Shown: positions 35,101 to 43,619 of the stretch, piece after piece | Position numbering within the stretch: the stretch's first letter is position 1 | How the letters are laid out: each line of letters opens with the position of its first letter | Source of the DNA: Anthonomus grandis grandis | Taxonomy: Eukaryota; Arthropoda; Insecta; Coleoptera; Curculionidae | Assembly: GCF_022605725.1 (NCBI RefSeq) | Contig: NC_065553.1 | Coordinates: 9,920,001-9,984,000 of the forward strand | Direction of reading: 5' to 3' | Length of the DNA: 64,000 nt | The notes under the pieces: generated by a model | What the model was told of the DNA's origin: nothing | Seen by the model: only the letters and a program-made list of their open reading frames with translations | Database searches by the model: none | Program-made: the position numbers and the translations under genes

Positions 35101-35574
35101 AAATAAATAAGGGCTTAATGCCTGTAGTAGGTAAGCAATTTTTTTTATGTTTACTTATTTAAGTTTTGAAAAAATTTTAGGCCTCTGAAGAGCTCCTGAA
35201 ACAACACTACTCAGACCTGTCCAGCCGTCCATTTTTCCCCGGTCTAGTTAAATACATGTCTTCTGGCCCTGTTGTGCCCATGGTCTGGGAGGGTCTGAAT
35301 GTAGTAAAAACTGGCCGTGTACTTTTGGGTGCTACCAACCCAGCTGACAGTGCTCCAGGAACCATCAGAGGAGACCTCTGTGTCCAAGTAATGAAATACA
35401 ATTTAAAAATTTTTGAGCAGTATGTAAAGCTGGTTTTTTTTGTAGGTTGGCAGAAACATTATCCATGGATCTGATGCAGTAGAATCAGCTAACAAAGAAA
35501 TCAGCCTCTGGTTCAATGAAAAGGAATTAGTCAACTGGCAACCAGTCTCCCAACCCTGGGTCTATGAAGATTAG
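32139..35574 (+). CDS. awd: Nucleoside diphosphate kinase (awd/NME), three exons
   Basis: Exons 32139-32267, 35181-35387 and 35446-35574 encode 154 residues, the normal length for cytosolic NDP kinase, which transfers the gamma-phosphate between nucleoside triphosphates through a phosphohistidine. ATG 32139 lies in a good context (gccATGG) and opens MAANKERTFIMVKPDGVQRG. Exon 2 contains the Kpn-loop region LVKYMSSGPVVPMVWEG and the nucleotide-binding GATNPADSAPGTIRGDLC. Exon 3 begins VGRNIIHGSD with the active-site His119 and ends WVYED. All junctions are GT/AG and in phase. The sequence shows no damage. Intron 1 is 2.9 kb and loaded with transposon pieces; intron 2 is 58 bp. The gene is the insect orthologue of Drosophila abnormal wing discs. 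Confidence 0.97.
32639..32675. repeat. Perfect inverted repeat in awd intron 1
   Basis: The arms tatagaatacaagtac (32639-32654) and its exact complement (32660-32675) are separated by 5 bases. Confidence 0.85.
33411..33566 (+). mobile_element. 156-bp inverted-repeat element carrying a hammerhead ribozyme
   Basis: The outer arms 33411-33450 and 33528-33566 are complementary over ~39 bp with a few mismatches (ends attaaata; inner ends ggtctc/gagacc). Between them sit the hammerhead motif and an AATAAA-containing AT segment. A diverged relative in the opposite orientation lies at ~36328-36510. No coding capacity. Confidence 0.6.
33461..33507 (+). ncRNA. Hammerhead ribozyme, all three stems formable
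   Basis: Stem I pairs 33461-33467 (AGAGGAT) with 33501-33507 (ATCCTTT), 7 bp with one G-U. The core CTGATGA is at 33468-33474. Stem II, 33475-33488, uses CCC/GGG. GAAAC is at 33489-33493. Stem III is the minimal 2 bp (AC/GT) with loop ATGT. The predicted cleavage triplet is GTA, cutting after 33500. This is the type-I layout with very short stem III known from retrotransposon-borne hammerheads in animals. One unpaired T on each side of stem II is atypical. Cleavage is inferred, not shown. Confidence 0.6.
34430..35045 (+). pseudogene. Non-LTR RT remnant in awd intron 1
   Basis: NSLELNEKKCVHILIGHSNK followed by INSQYTINNNELAEV matches the segment after the RT palm (LNxxKC ... Y.I....L..V). Later bases show C-terminal fragments out of frame and an AT-rich tail ending in aaataaaaataaat near 35043. 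Confidence 0.55.
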
Positions 35575-35725
35575 ATTAAACAAATTACAAATCATATTTC
35601 AGTTTTAAGTCTCAAAAGAAATTAATTTATAGATTGCTATACTGCTTTTATTTTTTTAGACTTCAGAAATACTGTGTCTATTATTTTCTTGAAAATGGTG
35701 CCTTTTTAAAAGGAAAATGCAAGAT

Positions 35726-35731
35726 AATAAA
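35726..35731 (+). promoter_or_regulatory. awd polyadenylation signal AATAAA
   Basis: First AATAAA after the awd stop, 152 bases downstream. A second candidate lies near 36286. Confidence 0.6.
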
Positions 35732-35734
35732 TCA

Positions 35735-36327
35735 CGTTCACCACCTTTGTAATCTGTATTTTAATTCGGTTTTTACTTATACTTGTGGGCTCCAGATATT
35801 TTGGATATTATTTTGATTTAAATTAGGGTGTTTATTTATATTAATTTGTAAGTGACAAGCACAAAAGTGTATGGCTTTTAATTTAATAGTGCTGAAGTAT
35901 TGGAAGGTTTGAACTAATATGCAATATGATCCAATATTAAGAAATATATATTTGAGAGTGAAATGCAACTGGGAATGAATAGAGCATTCATGAAAAATGT
36001 TATTATTGAGTTTAGGGGCAAGGACCAACAGCTTTTAGAGATAATTGGTCCAGGGTCTCCTACGGATCGATTGTTTGGCATTACTTTATAGAACAAATCT
36101 CACTTTAATACTGTCTTGTGTAAAAAAGTGGTCTGAAAACAATATTAGTGATTCTCCAACATACTTTTAAATTAAATCGATTGAGGATTAAAGTGTAAAA
36201 TGTTATTTCTTTAAAAGCTTTTAATATGGAACATTCACACTAAGTCACCTATCTAATTTTAACAGACCTTATGCTTTGTTATTCTCAAATAAAAAAACTT
36301 CAATGTCTTAAGTCAAAACCAAACTCA
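35735..36327. other. awd 3' flank, no gene seen
   Basis: AT-rich; small open frames on both strands have no protein-like character. Confidence 0.4.
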
Positions 36328-36510
36328 TTTAATAGAGAAAAAAATGAAAACTCTAAGTCTCAGTCTCAAAATATCTTTTTAATTAATTAGGTAACATGTT
36401 TTGCTAATATAGCATCATCAGACCTTATAGCTAGGTGACCTCTAGCTCATAGAGGTCATCTAGCTATAAGGTCTGATGATGCTTATATTTTGAGACTGAG
36501 ACTTTTAATT
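36328..36510 (-). mobile_element. Second hammerhead-type element, rearranged into a long hairpin
   Basis: Outer arms taagtctcagtctcaaaata (36354 on) and its complement (36485-36505) surround an inner near-perfect palindrome: 36412-36444 against 36450-36482, 33 bp each with one mismatch and a 5-base spacer. On the minus strand 36424-36389 gives CTGATGA, stem GCTA/TAGC, AAAAC, and GTT followed by ACCT that pairs with AGGT before the core. The core G of GAAAC is mutated to A. The palindrome also places a second CTGATGA on the plus strand, but that copy lacks the second half of the core. Confidence 0.6.
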
Positions 36511-37636
36511 TTTTTCCCTAGTTACATAGGTCTCTTTGAGATAATGGATGTGTTCTTTCAAACTCATTTAATGTCCGTGTTGAGAATTTCTGTTCAAAAG
36601 CATAAAAAAATCTAGGGGTTAATTTTTCGCATTGCAAAAGGATTTACTAACAATTGATCACCCAAAATGTAAACTTTAGTTAAGTAAAAGTTGCAAAAAT
36701 TTTTTAGCAAGAGCTTTAGATTGGGCACTTTTTGTTGAAATCTAATGAGGTCTGCTATCTACTATGATTTCGATATTTTTAACCTAGTTATTAAACATTG
36801 TATGAAGTAAAATTTTATAAGTTTATTTTTGTTCCTACCATAAAGAGTTTATATCAGAATTATTCAAAAATATTGCTTTTTATACATTATTAAATAAATG
36901 TCCTAAGCCCATGTATTATAAAAATAGATATTGTCTATAAATGGATGTAATCTGTTATTCAATAAGAAATTATAATATTGCTTCATGGACATACTATTGG
37001 AAAATGTGTTGACCATAATAAAATATGCACATTTTTTAGTGATATATAGGTAAATATATTTCGGATTGAGTGAATAACTATGTAACTTTAATTAATTAAC
37101 CAACAAGAAATTCTGCAGGGGGTTTTGATTACATTTTTACTAACTGTAAGGATGATATAATTTGAAAAAGATTATTAAAAGATAAAATAATGTGAGAAGG
37201 AAGACCTAACTAGAAACATTAATAAATAAAACTAACCAACCAAGGACAGTTGGTTACAAGTCTAAAAAAAACTATAAGCTTAAAAATCTATTTTCATATA
37301 ATTTCCACAATGAAATATAGAATTGCTCCAATTTGCTCAAAATTGGTTTTTTATGTTAAACTTTCCTCTTTGATAATCAAGTAGAACAAAGAAAATCATG
37401 GAAAGCTTTATAATTTCAGTTCTATTAATTAGGTTTTAACATAACAAATATGAAATTTGAGTATCTCAAATGTTGGTCCTTAAAATGCATGGAATATGGA
37501 CACCTGAAAGATTTATGATTTTGAATAGACAGATGAACTGTGAAGTTAAAACCCGTAACAAGTTATACATTTTTGTAATGTATATATGTGTGTGTGCAAA
37601 AGTGAATGTTGTGTATTATTGAATAGAAAATGCATA
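36511..37636. other. Intergenic between awd and COQ4, no gene seen
   Basis: AT-rich, without recognisable repeats or exons. Confidence 0.45.
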
Positions 37637-37642
37637 TTTATT
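37637..37642 (-). promoter_or_regulatory. COQ4 polyadenylation signal AATAAA
   Basis: AATAAA on the minus strand, 36 bases past the stop codon of COQ4. Confidence 0.55.
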
Positions 37643-37677
37643 TGTAACCATATTTAAATTTTTAATGAATTTCTCAC

Positions 37678-38499
37678 TTATTTGAACATTTTATCACTTT
37701 TTTTTTCTAAAACTAAGGGCTCAATATTGACCTCTCTATAGAAATCATCCAGCTTTTGTTCCCATCTTTTTTCAAAATATATATTCAACAAAAATTCTGC
37801 ATTAGTCCCAGTCCTAATAGCCCAAGGTAAATAATGCTTCAAATAAAGATTTCTGTGATTAGTTTTAAGCCTCACAGGCCCAAAAATGGCTCCACTAATA
37901 CACATTGGCAGTTTAAACTGTAGAGCTTCGACCCATTTAACAGTGACCTCACCCAACATATTGGTGGGCATTTGTAATATTGTGTGAATCAAATCGTGGA
38001 CTTCTCGATACCTTTGGATAACATATGCCAATTCAATATCATCGATAAATTGAACAGTCATTCGACTGTCAGGGGTTACCTGATTAACTTCTAAGAATCT
38101 ATAGTAAGCATATCCCAAGGTATCATGCGGTAAGTTTTGTAAATAATTTAAGTTCACCGTTTTAGTATTTATTCTAGGTTGTTCTTTTAGTATTTGAATT
38201 CCCTCCTTTGATTGTTCCATTTGTTTTTTCATATATTTTAGTGCTCCTTCCCCAGTGGTTTCACCTAAGCAGGCAATCATGTCTCCACGATGGGGATTTA
38301 TTATGGACAAAGCAGCTGAACCCACCGTTAAGACTGATCTTTGCCAAAAATTAGTTGGGCAATGATGTTCTGCGAAATCATGTTGAAATGAGTTAGTTGC
38401 CTCAGGGATTGCAGTTGATAAACATTTTAAATCAGTGAGTTTTAAGTTACGCAGCAGTGTTGTTGAAGATTTATTAATCAAATTTCTTCTTAGCATCAT
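37678..38499 (-). CDS. COQ4: Ubiquinone biosynthesis protein COQ4, mitochondrial
   Basis: An intact single-exon frame of 273 residues. COQ4 is a matrix-side inner-membrane protein of the CoQ-synthesis complex, needed for complex stability and C1 decarboxylation/hydroxylation of the ring. The N-terminus (MMLRRNLINKSSTTLLRNLK) is basic and amphipathic, as a mitochondrial presequence. The body starts NFWQRSVLTVGSAALSIINP and carries the family zinc motif HDxxH-x11-E in REVHDLIHTILQMPTNMLGE, followed by KWVEALQFKLPMCISGAIFG and the C-terminal YLPWAIRTG. Two ATGs are adjacent (38499 and 38496); the first is used here. The lack of introns could mean intron loss; the frame shows no decay, so it is not a processed pseudogene. 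Confidence 0.96.
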   Translation of the reverse strand: MMLRRNLINKSSTTLLRNLKLTDLKCLSTAIPEATNSFQHDFAEHHCPTNFWQRSVLTVGSAALSIINPHRGDMIACLGETTGEGALKYMKKQMEQSKEGIQILKEQPRINTKTVNLNYLQNLPHDTLGYAYYRFLEVNQVTPDSRMTVQFIDDIELAYVIQRYREVHDLIHTILQMPTNMLGEVTVKWVEALQFKLPMCISGAIFGPVRLKTNHRNLYLKHYLPWAIRTGTNAEFLLNIYFEKRWEQKLDDFYREVNIEPLVLEKKSDKMFK

Positions 38500-39539
38500 C
38501 TAAATTATTATTTTTTTATTGCTGGTTATACTATTTATAAAAAAGGTAAATCAAAAACATAACCCACTAAAATATAGACATAACCAAGAAGACTGGAGGG
38601 AGGAGAGATCCGGGAACACTGTCTTCGAACATATAAAGGGATCGTAAGTCAGGCAACGCCCGCGAAAAACTGGTGATCAATTTGAACAATCAATGCTATT
38701 AATTTGAACACTTACAGTAACTCTTTTTCGAATCTCTTTTGTAATTTCTTTTAATAAATATATTTTGAGACCGCATTTTTACTCCTAATGCAAATTGGCC
38801 TGACTTATGCTGATCCCTGCATTATAGAGGAGAGGGGACACATTTCTTCTAATCGCTGTTTCTTCGGATGTTATACCCTGTACTTAATATAACTATGGTG
38901 CCTATAAATAACTATGATATTCAAAAAGCACCAGCAGGAAATTGTAGGAGGCAGTTCATTTGGAACTTGTCGTTGCATACACCCTTCGGTTGCCCATTCC
39001 ACATTCAGAGCAAGTGAGAAGTTGTTTTATTTACATGGGTAAAAAAAATGATCAATCACCTTCCTCTTCGTTTAAGAAAACTTTTCAACAACTCTTACAA
39101 AGTTTAACTGATTTAGATTTAATAAGGTTTTGTCAATTACTCTGTTTGGGACAATACAGCTACTTTTTGAATTTGAATTTTGAATACCCTAATCTCTGCA
39201 GTTTGATACCAATACAGCAACGCGCGACGCGAGAGTTAGTCGAAAGCATTTTCTTTAGTAGTTTAGTCAATAAAACATCAATAAATCAACATTCGTATAA
39301 GAAAGAAGAGAGCCTCGCACGTGCCCACAGCGTTCTAAAATCCAAATTGCGTCTCTTTAGCCTGTTCCTCTGATGTATTTGAGAGTGTGGACAAAGCAGA
39401 AAAACACCTTGAGGAGTTACGACATCGGGCTTATCATTTGGTGGTCGTTGCATCAAGAAGCATTGTGCTCTTTTGGCAGAGCGATGAACGTCGACCTCAG
39501 CCAGTCAGTGTTGTTATTTTCTCAGTATCATATAATGAG
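38500..39539. other. COQ4 5' flank, no confident gene
   Basis: It contains a TATA-like atataaaggg near 38630 on the plus strand and a moderately GC-rich patch. The 137-codon open frame 38960-39373 starts at TTG, lacks known motifs and has no splice context. I treat it as chance or transposon-derived. Confidence 0.35.
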
Positions 39540-39753
39540 TTGAACAACGATGTGAGAAGTTAGGCCCCTATCATCTGCAACAATACGTATTTTTATGGTT
39601 TCCGTGTAAATATTTTCTGGTCCTACAGCCTTGTAATTTTTCTGAAGTTTTATAGTACGTCTAACTTACGTATAACTCCTTCTATCGTGCCAATAGGGTT
39701 AGATCTCTAGGTGGTTGATGGGGTCTTGTGCCATTAAAAAAGGTTTCAACATA
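39540..39753 (-). pseudogene. RTE/CR1-type retrotransposon fragment, outer layer of a nest (part 2)
   Basis: On the minus strand RRTIKLQKNYKAVGPENIYT resembles the K-x-G-K-A-x-G-P-D-x-I region that opens the RT domain. The matching upstream piece lies beyond the mariner at 42339-42700. The mariner interrupts the element. Confidence 0.5.
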
Positions 39754-39996
39754 CCAGGGCGGGTCAATAAGTCCGTGACTTTTTAAATTTCCCGCCCTTT
39801 AATGGAAATGGCAACTCTGCTCCTGTCAACAGAGAACTGTCAGTTGACCCCTGTCAAACTTTGAACAAGCTGCGTCATTTAGTTTGTGTTTAACAACTGT
39901 TGATAGCAGACTATCACTCGTTTTGAGAAGAAAATGGAACAAAGTGAATTTCGTGTGCTCATTAAGCATTATTTTTTACGGAAAAAAACCATCACT

Positions 39997-41231
39997 CATA
40001 ATCATAATCATAATTTTTATTGATGCCAGTAATATACATTTTACACAAGTCAAAAAATACATAGGTAAAGTCAAAACAGACTACTTAACAGTACTAACAC
40101 TAAGAACATTAAATTAAAATTCGACTATAACTAAAACAATAAATGATGTTATAAAAACACAGTAAAATCACCTTAAAATATGTGGTTTAAAAACTCCTCT
40201 AATGAATAAAAAGCATTCACTAATAAAACTTTTTTGATTTTTGTTTTAAAACTGTTTAGAGGTAAGTATTTTATTTCAGAGGGAAGAGCATTAAATAATT
40301 TTATTCCCCAAAAGCCCGGTCCATCCCGACACCTTCCCAGACGGCAGTAAGGAGGTACAAAGTCAGTTCTATGGCGAGTATTATAGCCATGTATATCTTG
40401 GTGAGTAGTAAAAGACTGAGTATTACGTTTAACGTACAGAAGGTTTTCCAAAATGTACACTGAGGGCAGGGTGAGAATGACAAGTTGTTTAAAGGCTGCC
40501 TTGCAGTCCTCCCTATATGCAAGACCAGCTAGTACCCTTATCACCCTTCTCTGTATACCGAACACACGTTTGGTATCGGATGCATGTCCCCAGGCTAGAA
40601 TACTATATGACAAGTGTGAATGGAAAACACCAAAGTATGCAGTTCTCAGAACTGCTGCTGAGACCCTATCACTGAGCCCTCTTATTAGATAGGCAGCTTT
40701 GTTTAGCTTTAAAGTCAGTTGGTTGATGTGATGACCCCAATGTAAACGTTGGTCTAGTGTGACTCCTAGGAATTTAGCTGTGTCAGCAGACTCCACCTGC
40801 CCAAGTTCCCTCATAGAGAAAATGATTTTAAGTGTCTTATCTGAGTTCATGAGAAGCCGATTGCTGCAGAACCAGCTTTCAACTCCTTCCCGCGCCACCA
40901 GGGATCCCTTCAGGGAAGCACCCAGAGTGTCAGCCCGAAAGGATACTGTGGTGTCATCGGCAAAGAGGGTAAATTTTGCATATTCACTAATTAGTGGAAG
41001 ATCATTGATATATATTAAAAAAAGAATGGGTCCCAGAATTGACCCCTGAGGCACACCCATTGTAATATCGCCTATTGCCGACGCCACCCCAGCAAAACTC
41101 ACAGACTGACACCTGCCCTCAAGGTAAGATTTCATTAGTTGAATGCTTGATGGATTAAAATTATAGGCTTTGAGCTTTCCAAGAAGAATCACATGGTCGA
41201 CGCAATCAAAAGCTTTACTCAGGTCGCAGCA
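39997..41231 (-). mobile_element. 5'-truncated non-LTR retrotransposon with ATTATG tail, inserted in the mariner
   Basis: The 3' end (minus strand) finishes in three ATTATG units at 40014-39997, and the 5' end is cut off inside the RT at ~41231. It lies antisense within the mariner transposase. A clear target-site duplication could not be fixed; short A-rich blocks on both sides are candidates. Confidence 0.75.
40173..41231 (-). pseudogene. Reverse transcriptase C-terminal half, open frame intact
   Basis: The frame runs open from the truncation point (TVLCCDLSKAFDCVDHV) to TAA at 40173, about 350 codons without a stop. In order: the SKAFD box, MGVPQGSILGPILFLIYIND, the catalytic FTLFADDTTVSF, KFLGVTLDQRLHWGHH, and SHLSYSILAWGHASDTKRVF, then the C-terminal NALPSEIKYLP and FYSLEEF end. 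All residues expected in the palm are present, so the copy is young. It is dead only because the 5' part (endonuclease and ORF1) is missing. CR1/Jockey-type by motif order; the clade is not resolved. Confidence 0.85.
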
Positions 41232-42340
41232 AAGAACTGTGTCATATTGAAAATTTTAAAAACCTTCAAGAATATCTGAAACCAAATCAAACTCAAACCA
41301 AGGCTAAGCTTGATAAATATTATGGGGACTCTGCACCATCCATTTCCACGGTAAAGAAGTGGTTTACTGAATTTCGATGTGGCCGTACAAGCACGGAAGA
41401 TGCCGAACGTTCTGGACGCCCAGTCGAGGTTTCTACATCCAAAACAATCGAAAAAATTCACGATATGGTTTTAGCCGATCGGAGATTGAAAGTGAGAGAG
41501 ATTGTGGAAGCCATAGGCATCTCACATGGTTCAGTAGGTTCAATTTTGAATGATCATTTGGGTATGAGAAAGCTTTCCGCACGATGGGTGTCGCGTTTGC
41601 TCACAATCGACCACAAACGCAACCGTGTGACAATTTCCCAGGAGTGTTTGGCGTTATTCAATCGCAATATGGACGAATTTTTGCATCGTTTCGTCACCGT
41701 GGACGCAACGTGGATCCACCACAACACGCCGGAGACCAAACAGCAGTCAAAACAGTGGATTTCTCTGGGTGAATCGGCGCCCAAGAAGGCAAAGGTGGGT
41801 TTGTCAGCCAATAAAGTCATGGCGACCGTTTTTTGGGATGCACGCGGTATAATCCACATTGACTATCTTCAAAAGGTGAAAACAATCAATGGAGAATATT
41901 ATACCAACTTATTGGATAGATTTAATGAGGAACTGAAAGAAAAAAGACCACATTTGGCCAAAAAAAAAGTTCTTTGCCACCAGGACAATGCAAGGGTCCA
42001 CACATGTGCAGTTTCCATGGCAAAAATCCATGAATTAGGTTACGAATTACTTCCTCATCCGCCCTATTCTTAGCCCCCAGTGACTATTTCCTATTCCCAA
42101 ACTTAAAGAAATGGCTCGGCGGAAAGAGATTTGACTCCAACGACGAAATCATCTCTCAAACAAATGCCTATTTTGATGACCTCGATAAATCATATTTTTC
42201 CGAAGGAATAAAAAAATTGGAGAAACGTTGGACTAAGTGTATAGATCTCAAAGGAGACTATGTTGAAAAATAAAATAACTTTTTATATAAAAACCTGTCT
42301 TTTATCCAAAAAGTCACGGACTTATTGACCCGCCCTCGTA

Positions 42341-42705
42341 CTACGTCCAACTTTTATGTTTTTCCTCAGCGCTCGTTAGGATCTAGATAGTCTCTTTCAA
42401 AATACAGTGGATCTGCATGCCTTGTGTGTTTGTGAATTCCTTGATCTTTTTGTGGAGATTAAACCAGTCTTACCGTTTTGTTCTGTTTTTGTTTCCATGG
42501 CTTTGAATTTTCTTATCTCGTTCATAAGTTGGATAATTTTATCAGTCATCCACGGTTGGTTTTTAGAAGTTGATAGGCAATTTTCACTCCTGGGTTTCCA
42601 AAAATGCGTTCTTCAAGGTAGTTTACGCCTAGGCTTTACGTCATCGTCAGTGCAAAAGTTAGTTGTCTCCACATGTAAAGAACTAAAAGTAGGTGTTTTT
42701 TAAGA
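42341..42705 (-). pseudogene. RTE/CR1-type retrotransposon fragment, outer layer of a nest (part 1)
   Basis: The minus strand reads PWMTDKIIQLMNEIRKFKAM and then, in another frame, IKEFTNTQGMQIHCILK, typical of the linker between endonuclease and RT in non-LTR elements. It continues on the far side of the mariner at 39753-39540. Confidence 0.5.
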
Positions 42706-43133
42706 TACAGTCCTATTTCCCCTTCTTTACACCCTGTACACCTTTGGCATAAAACCTAAAACTTCTCACTCGAACCTAGCTCCTATGCCCCAGCGGGACA
42801 GATCCTTATTTCCTGACACCGTTTTTTTTAATCAAATAAAGTGAAAGTGAGAAGAATTTAGGGTACTTATCACTTACTTAGCTACTAACTAATTTTTTTG
42901 GTATTGCTATATCAAAGCGAGAATTTAGCTTTTCATAAAAAGGTTGGAATACTGCATCTATACTCTCATTTTGTAAATCATCCCAATTTAAGAATTAAGT
43001 TATATGGGTGATATACAGTCATATACATGATAATTACACAACTGTAAAGTCAAGTTCAAAGAGGGATAGATACAATTTTGTCCCATAGTTAGCTTCCAAT
43101 ATGAATATTTTTTTAATAAACACGAAGCATGCA
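42706..43133. other. Intergenic, no gene seen
   Basis: AT-rich; nothing recognised. Confidence 0.4.
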
Positions 43134-43140
43134 CTATTAG

Positions 43141-43349
43141 ACTTTGTCTAGCTAAGGAAAGGTACAGCACGTGTTGTTCGGCTCGGTTGCGCAGTTAATT
43201 TGTTTACGTTGCTGCCAAAGCAACGGTATCGATCTCTAAAATTAAAATTAAAAAAAGGCGCGCTACTGTTGCTAATCGCGCGTTATTAGGGGACAAAAGT
43301 TGGCGCAGCTTTGAAACATATGGTGTACCTTTCCTTAGCTAGACAAACT
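43141..43349. mobile_element. 209-bp MITE with 7-bp target duplication
   Basis: Inverted ends tttgtctagctaaggaaagg (43143 on) and the complement ending at 43347 are perfect over about 24 bp. CTATTAG occurs immediately outside on both sides (43134-43140 and 43350-43356). The interior is GC-rich (gcgcgc-type) and non-coding. The element sits ~270 bp upstream of the RPA43 start codon, inside its likely promoter region. An 8-bp hAT-type duplication is possible if one base has changed. Confidence 0.85.
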
Positions 43350-43619
43350 CTATTAGTAGACGTAAAGCTCTACATTTCATCACTGTTTCACGAGTAAATG
43401 GATGTGTACACAGAGTCTTGTCTATAGCGCTCCGTAGAATGAACTATATCGAGAATTTTAGTTTGACAGTTCCGCATGTTAATCTCTAGTGGTGATAAAT
43501 AGAACTAACTCTATTCTAATAACATAACCCTACTTTCTCAAAATTGTCCCTAATTGTAATTACTTCAGTTTCCCAATTTCTAAACAAATAAAAAACTTTA
43601 TTAGGAAATTATTTCTAAA

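Larger units (their letters stand above)
32268..35180 (+). other. awd intron 1, with repeats
   Basis: It contains a perfect 16-bp-arm hairpin at 32639-32675, the hammerhead element at 33411-33566, and an RT remnant at ~34430-35045. The remainder is AT-rich. Confidence 0.8.
39934..42273 (+). pseudogene. Mariner transposase, split by an insertion, third catalytic Asp deleted
   Basis: The start MEQSEFRVLIKHYFLRKK is at 39934. After the inserted retrotransposon, coding resumes at ~41290 with TKAKLDKYYGDSAPSISTV and KKWFTEFRCGRTSTEDAERS. The catalytic domain shows TVDATWIHHNTPE (first Asp kept, the usual following Glu changed to Ala) and VLCHQDNARVHTC (second Asp). At 42065 the text goes PHPPYS-stop; the next frame then gives PSDYFLFPNLKKWLGGKRF. 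Compared with the usual PYSPDLAPSDYF, about 7 bases including the codon of the third Asp are missing. The frame ends VEK-TAA at 42273. It cannot make active enzyme. Confidence 0.88.
39754..42338 (+). mobile_element. Mariner (DD34D group), interrupted and mutated
   Basis: The ends are ccagggcgggtcaataagtc at 39754 and its near-exact complement ending at 42338 (~29-bp repeats), flanked by TA (39752-39753, 42339-42340). It carries one plus-strand transposase gene, split by a retrotransposon at ~39997-41231. Removing that insert leaves ~1.35 kb, a normal mariner size. Confidence 0.9.

Noticed and set aside
35207..36096. Several small frames around awd exons 2-3 and its 3' UTR
   Set aside because: Alternative frames or AT-rich UTR sequence; only the spliced awd frame has motifs.
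38960..39373. 137-codon open frame upstream of the transposon nest
   Set aside because: TTG start, no domain, no splice sites, low-complexity L/S-rich composition; not supported as a gene.
40453..41049. Plus-strand open frames opposite the retrotransposon RT
   Set aside because: Antisense shadows of an RT frame with clear catalytic motifs.
41219..41859. Minus-strand open frames opposite the mariner transposase (41219-41461, 41554-41859)
   Set aside because: Antisense shadows of the transposase.
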